This document shows, one piece after another, positions 1-8,868 of a DNA stretch of 64,000 bases (position 1 is its first letter; each line of letters opens with the position of its first letter). Made by a program: the position numbers and the translations under genes. The notes below the pieces were generated by a model that ran no database searches, was not told the DNA's origin, and was given only the letters and a program-made list of their open reading frames with translations. The stretch spans positions 124,001 to 188,000 of the forward strand of contig NZ_CP098455.1 of assembly GCF_023702635.1 (NCBI RefSeq). The letters are read 5' to 3'. Source of the stretch: Spongiibacter taiwanensis. GTDB taxonomy: Bacteria; Pseudomonadota; Gammaproteobacteria; Pseudomonadales; Spongiibacteraceae.

Positions 1-206
1 CCCAGCCACTGCCTGCCGAAGTCAGCCTCCCGGGCTTTGAGGCCCGGCGCAGCGATGAGCAAATGCTGGAAGTGGTGCTAGAGAAGGGACGTTCTCTCAA
101 CGAGGTGTTCGCGGCGTTGGGAGAGCAGGGCATAGTGGTCACCAGCATGCGCAACAAGGCCAACCGCCTTGAGGAGCTGTTTGTATCGCTTCTGGCAAAT
201 AATTAG
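1..206 (+). CDS. ABC transporter ATP-binding protein, C-terminal fragment
   Basis: Only the last ~67 codons are inside the window (frame begins at base 3, stop TAG 204-206). The reading frame ends in a short alpha/beta tail (…VVTSMRNKANRLEELFVSLL) typical of the C-terminal domain of ABC-2 drug/polysaccharide exporters of the YadG type. No Walker motifs are visible because they lie upstream. The next gene, 18 bp downstream, is the matching ABC-2 permease, which supports the call. Confidence 0.75.
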   Translation, partial: QPLPAEVSLPGFEARRSDEQMLEVVLEKGRSLNEVFAALGEQGIVVTSMRNKANRLEELFVSLLANN

Positions 207-224
207 CGGTAGAGGGTTGAGTCG

Positions 225-998
225 ATGACATACGCCGAACAATGGATCGCCTTCAGCACTATCGTGCGCAAGGAAGTGCGCCGGTTTTTGCGAATTTGGA
301 TGCAGACATTGCTGCCCCCGGCAATCACCATGTCGCTTTATTTTATCATCTTCGGCACCCTGATCGGCTCGCGCATTGGGCAGATGGGTGGCTTTACCTA
401 CATGGAGTTTGTGGTGCCGGGGCTGATCATGATGTCTGTGATCACCAATGCCTATTCCAATGTGGTGTCCTCCTTCTTCGGCGCCAAGTTCCAGCGCTTT
501 GTCGAGGAAATCCTCGTTTCGCCAATGAGTAATGCCACCATTCTGTGGGGCTTTGTGCTCGGTGGTGTCGCCCGGGGTTTGGGTGTCGGGGTGATTGTCA
601 CGGTGCTGTCGCTGTTTTTTACGGACCTGGATATCAAACATCCGCTGATCACCGTGGCGATTGTGGTGATGAGTTCGGTGCTGTTTTCTCTGGCGGGCTT
701 TATCAATGCCGTCTTCGCCAACAACTTTGATGATGTGTCCATCGTGCCGACCTTTATCCTTACACCACTGACCTACCTGGGTGGGGTGTTTTATTCCATC
801 GATCTGCTGCCGGAGTTCTGGGCCGACGTCTCCCGTCTCAATCCCATGCTGTATATCGTCAATGCCTTTCGCTATGGGGTGCTCGGGGTGTCTGATGTGG
901 GTGTCGCCACGGCGTTTGTGATGGTCGGCGGCTTTACGGTGATGGCCTATGCCTACTGTATGTTTCTGTTGTCCAGGGGCACGCGCCTGCGCCAGTAG
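225..998 (+). CDS. yadH: ABC-2 type transporter permease (YadH family)
   Basis: 257 aa integral membrane protein with about six hydrophobic segments. It contains the conserved ABC-2 stretch with PLTYLGGVFYSIDLLP and the loop RLNPMLYIVNAFRYG near residues 180-220, as in YadH/NodJ-like permeases. It lies 18 bp after the ATPase gene, so the two form an inner-membrane export complex. The substrate cannot be told from sequence. Start is the ATG at 225; upstream GGTAGAGGG is a weak ribosome site. Confidence 0.88.
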   Translation: MTYAEQWIAFSTIVRKEVRRFLRIWMQTLLPPAITMSLYFIIFGTLIGSRIGQMGGFTYMEFVVPGLIMMSVITNAYSNVVSSFFGAKFQRFVEEILVSPMSNATILWGFVLGGVARGLGVGVIVTVLSLFFTDLDIKHPLITVAIVVMSSVLFSLAGFINAVFANNFDDVSIVPTFILTPLTYLGGVFYSIDLLPEFWADVSRLNPMLYIVNAFRYGVLGVSDVGVATAFVMVGGFTVMAYAYCMFLLSRGTRLRQ

Positions 999-1025
999 CG
1001 CAGCTGCCTGACAGGGAGAATTCCG

Positions 1026-1847
1026 ATGAGCGGCGTCAAACACGGTCCACTGGGGGAGAGCGTCAATTATCCCACCGAATACTCGGCGGATTTGCTGCAC
1101 CCCATCCCCCGGGCGCCGGGTCGCGATGCGTTGGCGCTGACGGCACCGATCCACGGCAGCGATGTCTGGACGGCCTTTGAGCTGTCCTGGCTCAATGCCA
1201 GTGGCAAGCCGATGGTGGCCTGCGCCGAGTTTTTTATTCCGGCTGCGTCGAGCCATATTATTGAATCCAAATCCTTCAAGCTGTACCTGAATTCGCTGAA
1301 TCAGCATCGCCTGGGTCATCCGGACGACCTGGTCGCCCTGCTCAAGGCAGACCTGTCGGCACGAGTGGGCTGCGCGATCGATCTGCGCCTCTACCTGCCA
1401 GACGACTGGCACAGTTTACTGCCGGTAGCGGCGCCCCCCGGCCTCTGTCTGGATGCGCTGGAGGTTCACCCCCAAAACTACGAGCTTGGCGATTCACCGC
1501 TGAAATCGACCGGTAAAAACAGTGTTGCGGAGTGTCTTTACAGCAACCTGTTGCGTTCGCGCTGTCCGGTGACTGGGCAGCCCGATTGGGCGACGGTGAT
1601 CATTGATTACTGCGGCCCGCAACTCTCCCATGAGGCGCTACTGCTTTACCTCATCTCCTTTCGCCAGCACGATGATTTTCATGAGCATTGTGTAGAACGA
1701 ATTTATCGGGATATCTGGCGCGATTGTGAGCCAGAACGGCTGACTGTCTCTGCTCGTTATTTGCGCCGTGGCGGGCTGGATATCAATCCCTGGCGAAGCT
1801 CTGACCCACAGGCTTGCGGGGCGATGGCTCGGCTGGTGCGGCAATAG
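1026..1847 (+). CDS. queF: NADPH-dependent 7-cyano-7-deazaguanine reductase QueF
   Basis: 273 aa, the long (two-domain, YqcD/QueF type II) form found in gammaproteobacteria. It reduces the nitrile preQ0 to preQ1 in queuosine tRNA modification. The motif RCPVTGQPDWATV around residue 180 holds the catalytic Cys that forms the thioimide, and FHEHCVERIY follows, including the conserved His/Glu region of the T-fold. Preceded by GGGAGAATTCC 5 bases before ATG. Cytosolic enzyme, single gene. Confidence 0.95.
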   Translation: MSGVKHGPLGESVNYPTEYSADLLHPIPRAPGRDALALTAPIHGSDVWTAFELSWLNASGKPMVACAEFFIPAASSHIIESKSFKLYLNSLNQHRLGHPDDLVALLKADLSARVGCAIDLRLYLPDDWHSLLPVAAPPGLCLDALEVHPQNYELGDSPLKSTGKNSVAECLYSNLLRSRCPVTGQPDWATVIIDYCGPQLSHEALLLYLISFRQHDDFHEHCVERIYRDIWRDCEPERLTVSARYLRRGGLDINPWRSSDPQACGAMARLVRQ

Positions 1848-1966
1848 AGCAGTCGTTTTGTGCACTGGGTCCCAGTTTTGCACCGGCTAGGTAATTCACC
1901 GGATTCTGCGAAATTCACCCCTGCCCGGATACTGCTGACTACGGGATCGGTCGGCCGGAGGGCGAT

Positions 1967-2293
1967 GTGCGAATTGCCGGATATTTGGTCGGTTACAACG
2001 TTCAGGGAAAGCTTTGTCATTTGGTGGTAGATGTACTGCCACCCAAGTCCAATGCGCTGGTCTTCGCTGATTTACTTCGCCGTCGCGATTCACTGCGTCG
2101 CCCCGTCTACGACCTGTTAATCAGCACTGGCGATCAGGCCACGCCTTATTTGTGCTTGCCCGCGCTCCCGGAGGAAGTCGCCAGTCACTTCCAACAGGGC
2201 GACCGCCTACCGCTAAGGGATCTGTCCAGCCTCAGGGAGATCCATGTTGAGGTGAGGGAGATCGATATGGAGGAAAGTCACAATGAGTTTTAA
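1967..2293 (+). CDS. Conserved hypothetical protein, start uncertain
   Basis: 108 aa from a GTG at 1967. The open frame continues upstream to base 1895 and reads plausibly as protein (…DYGIGRPEGD), but contains no ATG, GTG or TTG, so the gene may use a rare start or have lost its 5' end. No family recognised; mixed alpha/beta composition, no signal peptide. It overlaps the next small gene by 11 bp, suggesting a two-gene unit. Confidence 0.45.
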   Translation: MRIAGYLVGYNVQGKLCHLVVDVLPPKSNALVFADLLRRRDSLRRPVYDLLISTGDQATPYLCLPALPEEVASHFQQGDRLPLRDLSSLREIHVEVREIDMEESHNEF

Positions 2294-2507
2294 CCGAGAG
2301 CAACGGGCGGCCCATTACGTTGTCTGTGGCCCCCATGCCAGCCTGGTCATTCACAGCCGTCAGCGGCAGGTGCAGTTTGGTGCCAATTTTCTCTCCCAAT
2401 TGCCCAGCGCAATTCTCACCCATGTGGGTGACGACCAGCGCTGCGGTCTTGGCAACAGCGAAATGCAATATTTCATGTCGCTGGCCCAGCGCGATCCCCT
2501 CGAGTAA
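2283..2507 (+). CDS. Small hypothetical protein
   Basis: 74 aa from ATG 2283; GAGGAAAG 8 bp upstream is a good ribosome site, inside the end of the previous gene. Contains two Cys and a basic N-terminus (MSFNREQRAAHYVVCGPHA). No family recognised. Translational coupling with the preceding frame is likely. Confidence 0.5.
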   Translation: MSFNREQRAAHYVVCGPHASLVIHSRQRQVQFGANFLSQLPSAILTHVGDDQRCGLGNSEMQYFMSLAQRDPLE

Positions 2508-2618
2508 ATCTGCCATCGCCTTTTGTAAGGCGAACGCAATTCCTGCTTTTCTGGGCTGGGCTGCCTGTTTATGATGTAGCGCCTACCGCAACTGACATCC
2601 GCCCAGGAGAGTAACATC

Positions 2619-3248
2619 GTGTTTGATAGCCATCACCGGCAAGCCTTCGTCAATATGCTGCAATTGCAGGACAAGATGAACTGCAAAGTGCATCCCGAGT
2701 GGGTAAGCCAGGGCTTTGCGTGGTACCGGGCGGCTTGGATCGAATGTGCGGAATTGATGGACCACCAGGGCTATAAGTGGTGGAAGAAACAGCAGGCCGA
2801 TGTGCGCCAGGTTCAGTTAGAGGTTATCGATATCTGGCACTTTGGCATGAGTGCGCTGTTCCAACCCGATTCCGATGTTGAGGCCCTTGCCGATGGCATT
2901 TTGGCAGAGCTTGAGGGCTGGCAACCGGGTGCACGCGATGTGCTCACGGCCACGGAGGCGCTGGCCGAGCACTGTCTTACTCATCGGGCCTTTTCCGTCG
3001 CGTTGTTTTGGGACCTTCTGGTAGCGGCGGGTCTGGACTTTGATCAGCTCTACAAGCAATACATCGGTAAAAACGTGCTCAATTTCTTCCGTCAGGATAA
3101 TGGCTACAAGGCCGGGACTTACCAAAAAACCTGGGCCGGCCGCGAGGATAACGAGCACCTTTCCGACATTCTTGACACCCTTGATGCGGGCAGCGACGAC
3201 TTTGCCGGCCAGGTGTATCAGACGCTGCAATCTCGCTATCCCGGATAA
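2619..3248 (+). CDS. All-alpha dUTPase-like NTP pyrophosphatase (dUTPase_2 family)
   Basis: 209 aa, starting at GTG 2619 behind AGGAGAG. Motifs: LQDKMNCKVHPEW near the start, ECAELMDHQGYKWWKK (residues ~48-63) with the metal-binding Glu pair, and QLEVIDIWHFGMSAL (~70-84) with the second Glu/Asp set. These are the signatures of dimeric, mostly helical dUTP pyrophosphatases of the MazG/dUTPase_2 superfamily. A later GYKAGTYQKTW-GREDNEHL motif also fits. Expected role: hydrolysis of dUTP to dUMP, limiting uracil in DNA. Independent of the trimeric Dut enzyme. Confidence 0.8.
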   Translation: MFDSHHRQAFVNMLQLQDKMNCKVHPEWVSQGFAWYRAAWIECAELMDHQGYKWWKKQQADVRQVQLEVIDIWHFGMSALFQPDSDVEALADGILAELEGWQPGARDVLTATEALAEHCLTHRAFSVALFWDLLVAAGLDFDQLYKQYIGKNVLNFFRQDNGYKAGTYQKTWAGREDNEHLSDILDTLDAGSDDFAGQVYQTLQSRYPG

Positions 3249-3254
3249 ATAGCG

Positions 3255-4118
3255 GTGAACAACAGCGACGGCATTTCAACCTCTGCACTGGCCAGGCGAT
3301 TGGAGCTGCCGGTGCAGCAGCTGTTCAGTGCGCTGAAAGACCACAACTGGATCAAGAAAGTGGATGACGGCTGGGCGCTGACGGGTAAGGGCGAATTCGA
3401 AGGTGGCCGTTACCAGAATAGTAAACGTTATGGCCGTTATATCGTTTGGCCGACTTCACTGCTGGACCATCCACTGCTAAAAAATTTGGAAAAAGGCCGC
3501 CTGGTCAGCGCCGCTGCGGTGGGCAAGCCCTATGGTCTGAGTGCCCAGCAAATAAATCGGGTGCTGGTCGAGCTGGGCTGGCTGCGCCCGGCCAAGTCGG
3601 GCTGGATGCTCACCAAAATTGGCAAGCAGCTTGGTGGGCAGCTATTTGAGAATCAGCAAGTGGGGGCGGAATACGCCCTGTGGCCTGAGGAGATTGTGGA
3701 TCAGCGGCCGCTAAAGCGGTTACTTGACCAGCTGCGCGCCCCTGAATCGGCGGTGTCGGAGCAGGATCTTTTCAGTCAGAGTGCGCCACCGCCGACCCTC
3801 GATGGTCGCCAGATGGATTCATGGCCGCACTGGCAAATTGCCCAGTGGCTGTACTTGGCTGGTTTACGCTTTGCGTGTGATGCGCCGCTGCCGGTTGATG
3901 AGACGTTAACAGCCGACTTTTATCTGCCGGATTTTGGCGTGTATCTGGAGTACTGGGGGAGCGATAGCGAGGCAGAGATTTTGGCCCAGCGAATGCGCCG
4001 GGTGGAGGCATGTAAAAAGTTGGGCGCGCCGGTAGTGGATGTCCACCCAGACGACTTACCCCACCTGGATGACTACCTCAGCCGGCGCTTGCGCGAACTC
4101 GCGGTCGAGTTTTACTGA
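3255..4118 (+). CDS. Winged-helix-like protein with C-terminal nuclease-like fold
   Basis: 287 aa, GTG start 6 bp after the previous stop. The N-terminal half has two imperfect repeats of a helix-turn-wing pattern (…LARRLELPVQQLFSAL…ALTGKGE… and …INRVLVELGWL…MLTKIGKQLGG). The C-terminus (FYLPDFGVYLEYWG… KKLGAPVVDVHPDDL) resembles the D…E.W core of PD-(D/E)XK/VSR-type nuclease domains appended to many bacterial proteins. Function unknown; nuclease activity is inference from the short motif only. Confidence 0.6.
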   Translation: MNNSDGISTSALARRLELPVQQLFSALKDHNWIKKVDDGWALTGKGEFEGGRYQNSKRYGRYIVWPTSLLDHPLLKNLEKGRLVSAAAVGKPYGLSAQQINRVLVELGWLRPAKSGWMLTKIGKQLGGQLFENQQVGAEYALWPEEIVDQRPLKRLLDQLRAPESAVSEQDLFSQSAPPPTLDGRQMDSWPHWQIAQWLYLAGLRFACDAPLPVDETLTADFYLPDFGVYLEYWGSDSEAEILAQRMRRVEACKKLGAPVVDVHPDDLPHLDDYLSRRLRELAVEFY

Positions 4119-4136
4119 CCGGAGCCGAAGCGGCGG

Positions 4137-4418
4137 TTAAAGCTCTTTGTCGATGGCGTCAGCGAGGGCTAAATCTCTTGCCGATAAACCGCCAGCATCG
4201 TGGGTGGTAAGGGCAATACTGACTTTGTTGTAAACGTTGCTCCACTCGGGGTGATGGTCGATCTTTTCCGCGCGCATGGCGACCCGGGCCATAAAACTGA
4301 ACGCCGAAATAAAATTCTCAAATTCGATATCCCGGCAGAGTTTGCCGTCGCGCAGTTCCCAGTGGGGTAAAGCCTGAAGGGCTTCCTGGGTTTCCAGTTC
4401 AGTCAGTTTTACTGTCAT
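4137..4418 (-). CDS. phhB: Pterin-4a-carbinolamine dehydratase
   Basis: 93 aa from ATG 4418. Carries [16 protein letters not shown] with the two catalytic His, and [21 protein letters not shown], the diagnostic PCD/DCoH signature. It dehydrates 4a-hydroxytetrahydropterin, recycling the cofactor of aromatic amino acid hydroxylases. Its 5' end overlaps the 3' end of trmA by 20 bp, so they are probably co-transcribed. A longer in-frame extension upstream lies entirely inside trmA and is not needed. Confidence 0.93.
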   Translation of the reverse strand: MTVKLTELETQEALQALPHWELRDGKLCRDIEFENFISAFSFMARVAMRAEKIDHHPEWSNVYNKVSIALTTHDAGGLSARDLALADAIDKEL

Positions 4419-5547
4419 CGACCACGCTCCGCTGCAGGTAGGCACCACATTCCATATGGTCAGTGTAAGGGAACTGATCGAACAGGGCGAAGCCATCCAG
4501 GCGGTGGGATTTTGTTAATAATTGCAAATCGCGCTGCAGAGAGTGTGGGTTGCAGGAAATATAGACGATATGGTCAAAGCGGCTGATGAGTGCGCAGGTC
4601 GCTTCATCCAGGCCAGCCCGCGGCGGATCGACGAATACCGAGCTAAAATCAAAGCTCGCCAGGTCGATGTCTTCCAGCCGACGAAATTCACGTTCGCCAT
4701 TCAGAGCACTGGTAAAGTCTTCGCTGGACATTCTCGCAATGCGGACATTGTCAGTGCCGTTGGCGGCAAAATTTTCCCGCGCTGCCCGCACTGAGGTTTT
4801 CGAAATTTCGGTCGCCAATACCTGCCGAAACTGCGTCGCTAAGGGCGCGGTGAAGTTGCCGTTGCCGCAGTACAGTTCCAGCAGGTCTTCATTTGGCCGA
4901 TGGCCGAACTGCTGCTTTGCCCAGCTGATCATGGTCTGATTGAGCTCGGCATTGGGCTGGGTAAAGCCCCCCTCATACTGGCGGTAGTGATAGCGCTGGC
5001 CGTCAATCTGCAGGGTCTCATTGACGTAGTCGCGGTCCAGCACCACCCGCTGCTTGCGACTGCGTCCGATGACTTGAATATTATTGAGCGCCTCGCTGAG
5101 CTGCTCCGCCGCCTGCCGCCAGGAATCGTCCAGCTTGCGGTGATATATCAGTGTTACCAGCATGTCACCGGCCAGGGTGCTCAGAAACTCTACCTGAAAC
5201 AGTCGTTGGCGCAGGCTTGGCTGTTTGGCGATCGCGTTGATGAGGGTGGGCATCAGTGCCCAGATGGCCTCACTCGCCACCGGGAATTGGTCTACCCGGA
5301 TTGGCGTCTTGGGGTCTTTCGGATCAAACATCGCATAGAACAGGTCGTCGCCTTCATGCCAGACCCGAAACTCGGCGCGCATCCGATAATGGGCCGGGCG
5401 GGAGGCAAACACCGAAGCCTCCGGCAGGGGGATGTCGGCAAAAATCTGGCGGACGGTGTTGACCTTCTGGTCGAGCAATTTTGGGTATTCGCCGGTGGGC
5501 AGCTGAGTAAGAAACATGGGGCAGGGTGGGGTATCCGAGTCTGTCAA
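4399..5547 (-). CDS. trmA: tRNA (uracil-54-C5)-methyltransferase TrmA
   Basis: 382 aa. SAM-binding motif [16 protein letters not shown] (~residues 224-239), [11 protein letters not shown] (~311) and the catalytic-Cys motif [13 protein letters not shown] (~332) with the conserved terminal Glu ([10 protein letters not shown]). Forms ribothymidine at position 54 of tRNAs. Length is close to E. coli TrmA (366 aa); the absence of an N-terminal TRAM domain or FeS cluster separates it from RlmD/RumA. Confidence 0.96.
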   Translation of the reverse strand: MTDSDTPPCPMFLTQLPTGEYPKLLDQKVNTVRQIFADIPLPEASVFASRPAHYRMRAEFRVWHEGDDLFYAMFDPKDPKTPIRVDQFPVASEAIWALMPTLINAIAKQPSLRQRLFQVEFLSTLAGDMLVTLIYHRKLDDSWRQAAEQLSEALNNIQVIGRSRKQRVVLDRDYVNETLQIDGQRYHYRQYEGGFTQPNAELNQTMISWAKQQFGHRPNEDLLELYCGNGNFTAPLATQFRQVLATEISKTSVRAARENFAANGTDNVRIARMSSEDFTSALNGEREFRRLEDIDLASFDFSSVFVDPPRAGLDEATCALISRFDHIVYISCNPHSLQRDLQLLTKSHRLDGFALFDQFPYTDHMECGAYLQRSVVDDSKTD

Positions 5548-5563
5548 AGGTGAGAGGGAGGTG

Positions 5564-6550
5564 TTAACCCAATCGCTGGCGATTGCGTTGTTCCCAACAT
5601 TGCCGGGCCTGGGCGATGGCGTCTTCCTGGCTCAGTTCGGGCATGCGCAATTGCAGGGCGATGGCCAGGGTGCCGATGATGGCCAGCTGGCCGTATTCGG
5701 GAATGGCGTCGCCCCGCCAGGCCCGGCGCAGGTGCTCGGCGGAGATGTCTGTCTGCCATTCCTGCCGGCCATCAATCATTTTTGGCCAGGTTGCTTCGCC
5801 GAGTTGTCCCTCACGCAGTGTTTTAACGCGACACACCGCTTCTGGTTTGCGCTCGGCCTCGCCAGCCTCACCTTTAAAGACAACGGCATTGGCCTGCCCG
5901 AGCAACGCTGCGGCCTGCTGGTGGCTGTCCGCATACGCCGGATGGAAGATACTTTGTACGGAGTACGCTGCGCCGAGGGGATTGATCAGTCGCGACAGCG
6001 TGTGAACGGGCGAGCGAAGTCCAAACAATTGGCGCAGGTCCATCATGCTTTGCAGGCCAGGGCAGACCAGGGACAGGGGCAGATAGACAAAGCGCGTTTG
6101 ATCCAGGGCTGCGCTGGCTTCGCGCCAGTCGTGGGCCACACATTCGCCGAGCTCCTGCAGGATTTGCTCGGCGTAGCGCCGCTCAGCGGTGTGTCCGGCG
6201 GCGCCGTGCATTGCCACCCGTATTCCGCTATCTGCCAATGCCAGGGCGGCGAGCAGATACCAGGCCTGCTGACGGCGCTTGCCTGCATAGGAGGCCCAGT
6301 CCAGATCGACCGTAATGCCCGTGCTGGGAATATGCTGACGTACCGCGTCGACAAAACCCGCAAGCTCGTCAGGGCTTTCCTCTTTGACTCTGAGCAGCAT
6401 CAGGAAGGCACCGAGCTGAACATCCTCTACCTGGTCGTCCAGAATCATCGACATGGCCGCTGCCGCTTCCTCTCGGGTGAGCGAGCGGGAACCCGTCTTG
6501 CCTTTGCCAAGAATGCGAACGTATTGGGCGAAGGGATGCTCTGCTGTCAT
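5564..6550 (-). CDS. ybiB: YbiB family glycosyl transferase-fold protein (TrpD2-like)
   Basis: 328 aa. N-terminal helical domain with LTREEAAAAMSMILDDQVEDVQLGAFLMLLRVK, like anthranilate phosphoribosyltransferase TrpD, followed by GAAGHTAERRYAEQIL in place of the TrpD glycine-rich site. YbiB proteins bind nucleic acids and lack proven phosphoribosyltransferase activity (family knowledge). It sits between trmA and the tus genes, all leftward with short gaps. Confidence 0.85.
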   Translation of the reverse strand: MTAEHPFAQYVRILGKGKTGSRSLTREEAAAAMSMILDDQVEDVQLGAFLMLLRVKEESPDELAGFVDAVRQHIPSTGITVDLDWASYAGKRRQQAWYLLAALALADSGIRVAMHGAAGHTAERRYAEQILQELGECVAHDWREASAALDQTRFVYLPLSLVCPGLQSMMDLRQLFGLRSPVHTLSRLINPLGAAYSVQSIFHPAYADSHQQAAALLGQANAVVFKGEAGEAERKPEAVCRVKTLREGQLGEATWPKMIDGRQEWQTDISAEHLRRAWRGDAIPEYGQLAIIGTLAIALQLRMPELSQEDAIAQARQCWEQRNRQRLG

Positions 6551-6572
6551 AGTTGGCTCGCGAAAATCCGAA

Positions 6573-6908
6573 TTAAAGGCAGTTGTCGGGGCGGGGCAGG
6601 CCGGCGATTTTGCTCAGCAGTTTTGCCGGGCTGCCGGGAAACAGGCGCAAAAAATACAGACTGCTGCCCTGTTGTTCACCTAAGTTTTGGCGAGCATATT
6701 TTACCAGTGGCCGCATTGCCGGTGATAGGCCAAACTCCTGGTAAAAGCGCTGGACCAACTCGATCAACTGCCAGCGCGGCTGGTCCAGGGTGATGCCTTC
6801 GCTGGCAGCCAGCGCTTCGGCAACCTCTGCATCCCAGTCAGCAAGGTTTTTTAGAAAGCCATCTTTATCAACGGGAATGTCCCGGCCCTTTACCTGCAGC
6901 GCTGACAT
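6573..6908 (-). CDS. tusE: Sulfur relay protein TusE (DsrC family)
   Basis: 111 aa. DsrC fold motifs: DKDGFLKNLADWDAEVAEALAASEGI near residue 14, and the C-terminal arm ending PRPDNCL with the conserved penultimate Cys that receives persulfide from TusBCD and hands it to MnmA for 2-thiouridine in tRNA. Last gene of the tusDCBE run, 1 bp after tusB. Confidence 0.95.
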   Translation of the reverse strand: MSALQVKGRDIPVDKDGFLKNLADWDAEVAEALAASEGITLDQPRWQLIELVQRFYQEFGLSPAMRPLVKYARQNLGEQQGSSLYFLRLFPGSPAKLLSKIAGLPRPDNCL

Positions 6909-6909
6909 C

Positions 6910-7164
6910 TCACCAACTCAGGGTATGAGGGTGTTTGGCGGTGAGCGCAACAAAGCCTGCCATATCAATTGGGGTAAAGTGATTCGTTGCGGTTAACCCG
7001 CGCAGGCTCGCGTCATCAGTTAATACGTAGGCCTTTAGCCGTAGTGGCGTATCCGGCAGCGCCAGGTAGGTGCCATCGCCGACCAGAACGATTTCATCCT
7101 CGCTCTGCAAACAGGCGCCCGCTCGCTGCAAGCTGTCAATTGATTGGAATATATGCAGTGTCAT
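6910..7164 (-). CDS. tusB: Sulfur relay subunit TusB (DsrH family)
   Basis: 84 aa. Starts MTLHIFQSIDSLQRAGACLQSEDEIVLVGDGTYL…, typical of DsrH/TusB, the small non-catalytic subunit of the TusBCD heterohexamer. Tightly packed between tusC (3 bp gap) and tusE. Confidence 0.9.
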   Translation of the reverse strand: MTLHIFQSIDSLQRAGACLQSEDEIVLVGDGTYLALPDTPLRLKAYVLTDDASLRGLTATNHFTPIDMAGFVALTAKHPHTLSW

Positions 7165-7167
7165 AGT

Positions 7168-7521
7168 TTAGAAACTCTGGATGATGTCGCTAGCGGCCAG
7201 CTTTTGCTGCAGCAGCGTCTTGTCGATGCCTCGTGCATGCCCGACCAGCTGCGCGGGTGACAGGCCTAGCGCGGCGAGATCGTCCGCGAGGTAAAAAACC
7301 TCATCCACATCATAAAGGGGCAGGGCGTTAATCGCGCCCAGTAAGGACTTTTTGTGCTGGCCGGCCGGTGCTTGATTGGCCATGAGCTGATAAATGCCTC
7401 GGCCGCAAAATACCAAGCTCACTTGCTGATCAAAAGCCGCGCAAGCCAGCGCCATGTCCAAGGCTTCTTTGGCCGCGGGGCCCTGATATGGAGGTTGGGT
7501 GAATAGATAGAGAAACTGCAT
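7168..7521 (-). CDS. tusC: Sulfur relay subunit TusC (DsrF family)
   Basis: 117 aa with the DsrE/F fold: FLYLFTQPPYQGPAAKEALDMALACAAFDQQVSLVFCGRGIYQL. Part of TusBCD in the cytosolic persulfide relay. Its ATG overlaps the tusD stop by one base (TAATG), implying translational coupling. Confidence 0.92.
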   Translation of the reverse strand: MQFLYLFTQPPYQGPAAKEALDMALACAAFDQQVSLVFCGRGIYQLMANQAPAGQHKKSLLGAINALPLYDVDEVFYLADDLAALGLSPAQLVGHARGIDKTLLQQKLAASDIIQSF

Positions 7522-7919
7522 TACTGACCTCCAAACTGCAGCACGCGATCAGCTTGCAAGCAGGCTTCAACCCACTGCCCTAGGCCGCTAATGCTAAAAC
7601 CATTGGCCAAGTTGGCATTGCCCAGCTCATAACGCTGGGCCTCTCCTTCGTCCGCTACACCACGGCGCAGTGCGCTGGAAATACAGACGTTCAGCACCGG
7701 CGAGGTTTCGCCGCCCAGAGTCTGCCACTGCCGCCAAAGCGGCATTTCGTCCTGGGGTGGCGTGATCAGCGTGTTGGCGTGATTAACCCCATCACCAAAG
7801 AAGAAAACGCTGTGCAAGGCGTGCCCCTGCTCAAGCAAAGATTGCGCAAAGTGCAGGGCAAGGGGGGCGGAGGGGTGCCCGGGGGCAGCCGTCACCAGAA
7901 GAGCGTATTGGAGTTTCAT
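7521..7919 (-). CDS. tusD: Sulfur relay subunit TusD (DsrE family)
   Basis: 132 aa from ATG 7919 (a TTG at 7934 adds five residues and is an alternative start). YALLVTAAPGHPSAPLALHFAQSLLEQGH then FFFGDGVNHAN are DsrE-type, and NVCISSALRRGV carries the active Cys that accepts sulfur from TusA. First gene of tusDCBE, which serves mnm5s2U34 synthesis. Confidence 0.93.
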   Translation of the reverse strand: MKLQYALLVTAAPGHPSAPLALHFAQSLLEQGHALHSVFFFGDGVNHANTLITPPQDEMPLWRQWQTLGGETSPVLNVCISSALRRGVADEGEAQRYELGNANLANGFSISGLGQWVEACLQADRVLQFGGQ

Positions 7920-7949
7920 TGGGCGCAGCGTCAATACCTGAAAGAAATC

Positions 7950-7975
7950 GGCCCCAATGATTACTCATTGGGGCC
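7950..7975 (-). terminator. Intrinsic terminator-like hairpin between yccA and tusD
   Basis: Perfect 11-bp stem (GGCCCCAATGA / TCATTGGGGCC) with a 4-base loop. Read on the minus strand it follows the YccA gene and is succeeded by the T-rich GATTTCTTTC. Probably ends the yccA transcript before tusD. Confidence 0.75.
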
Positions 7976-8005
7976 GCGAGCTAGCGAGTTTGTAACAACT
8001 CGATA

Positions 8006-8677
8006 TCAATCGTCGCCGCTGAATGCGCCAAGCAGGTGGAGCATGTGGACGAACAAGTTGTAGATGTCCAAGTACAACGCGACGGTTGCGCGAATGTAGT
8101 TAGTTTCACCACCGTGGATAATGCGGCTGGTATCAAACAGGATCAAACCCGACATGATGAACACGGCCGCAGCGGAAATAGCCAGGGATGCCGCCGGTAC
8201 CTGGAAGAAGATATTGGCGATGCTGGCAACCACGATAACCAGCAAACCCACCATCAGGAAACCGCCCAGGAAAGAAAAGTCCTTGCGGGTGGTCAGCGCG
8301 TAAGCAGACAGGCCAAAGAACACCAGCGCAGTGCCACCGAGGGCTTGCATCACCAGCTGTGGGCCGTTAGCCAGGGACAAATAGGCTTGCAGCATTGGCC
8401 CAAGGGCCGCGCCCAGTAGCGCGGTAAATACAAACACGGCTGCCAGACCTTTGGCGGAGTCAGCGGTTTTGTGAACAACGAAAAGCATAACCAGGCCGAC
8501 CAGAGACAGCACCAGTGCGGTGCCGTGACCGATGTTCAGCGCCATGGCGATACCAGTAAACAGGGCGCTGTTCAGCAGTGTCATGCCTAACAGGAGATAA
8601 GTGTTGCGCAGTACCTTGCTGGTATCCAGGGCACCGGCGGCCTGAACGTTCGCGTGATACAGGGTTTTCTCTTGCAT
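8006..8677 (-). CDS. yccA: Bax inhibitor-1 / YccA family membrane protein
   Basis: 223 aa from ATG 8677 (GGAGCT 4 bases upstream); an upstream in-frame extension is rejected. Seven hydrophobic segments and the family C-terminus FDTSRIIHGGETNYIRATVALYLDIYNLF with the conserved Asp pair. E. coli YccA is a substrate and modulator of FtsH. Last host gene before the prophage, divergent from the attL side. Confidence 0.92.
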   Translation of the reverse strand: MQEKTLYHANVQAAGALDTSKVLRNTYLLLGMTLLNSALFTGIAMALNIGHGTALVLSLVGLVMLFVVHKTADSAKGLAAVFVFTALLGAALGPMLQAYLSLANGPQLVMQALGGTALVFFGLSAYALTTRKDFSFLGGFLMVGLLVIVVASIANIFFQVPAASLAISAAAVFIMSGLILFDTSRIIHGGETNYIRATVALYLDIYNLFVHMLHLLGAFSGDD

Positions 8678-8768
8678 TGTGAGCTCCGAAGTCACCAAAA
8701 AAGTGGGGTTTCGGCATTTATGATACTGAGGATGGGGGGTAAAGCAAAGCAAAACTGGTGGGGGAAAG

Positions 8769-8796
8769 ATGGCGGAGGGGCAGGGATTTGAACCCT
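8769..8796. repeat. attL core (28-bp copy of tRNA-Ser 3' end)
   Basis: Identical over 28 bases to 50389-50416, spanning the T-arm, acceptor strand and CCA of tRNA-Ser. Only this 3' fragment is present here, so it is the displaced host end of the tRNA target and not a second tRNA. Confidence 0.95.
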
Positions 8797-8868
8797 ATCT
8801 GCTTGTTATGCGCTCTATATAAATCAATGGGTTACGACTGAAAATAGCGCATTTGATGTGCTTATTTA

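Noticed and set aside
78-1412. 444-codon open frame on the minus strand across the ABC permease and queF
   Set aside because: Antisense shadow of two well supported genes; composition is His/Gln/Arg-rich without recognisable motifs.
5516-6793. 425-codon plus-strand frame across ybiB and tusE
   Set aside because: Antisense to two genes with clear family motifs.
8769-8857. Possible second tRNA gene at the left boundary
   Set aside because: Only the 28-bp 3' end is tRNA-like; no anticodon or D arm follows. It is the attL core.
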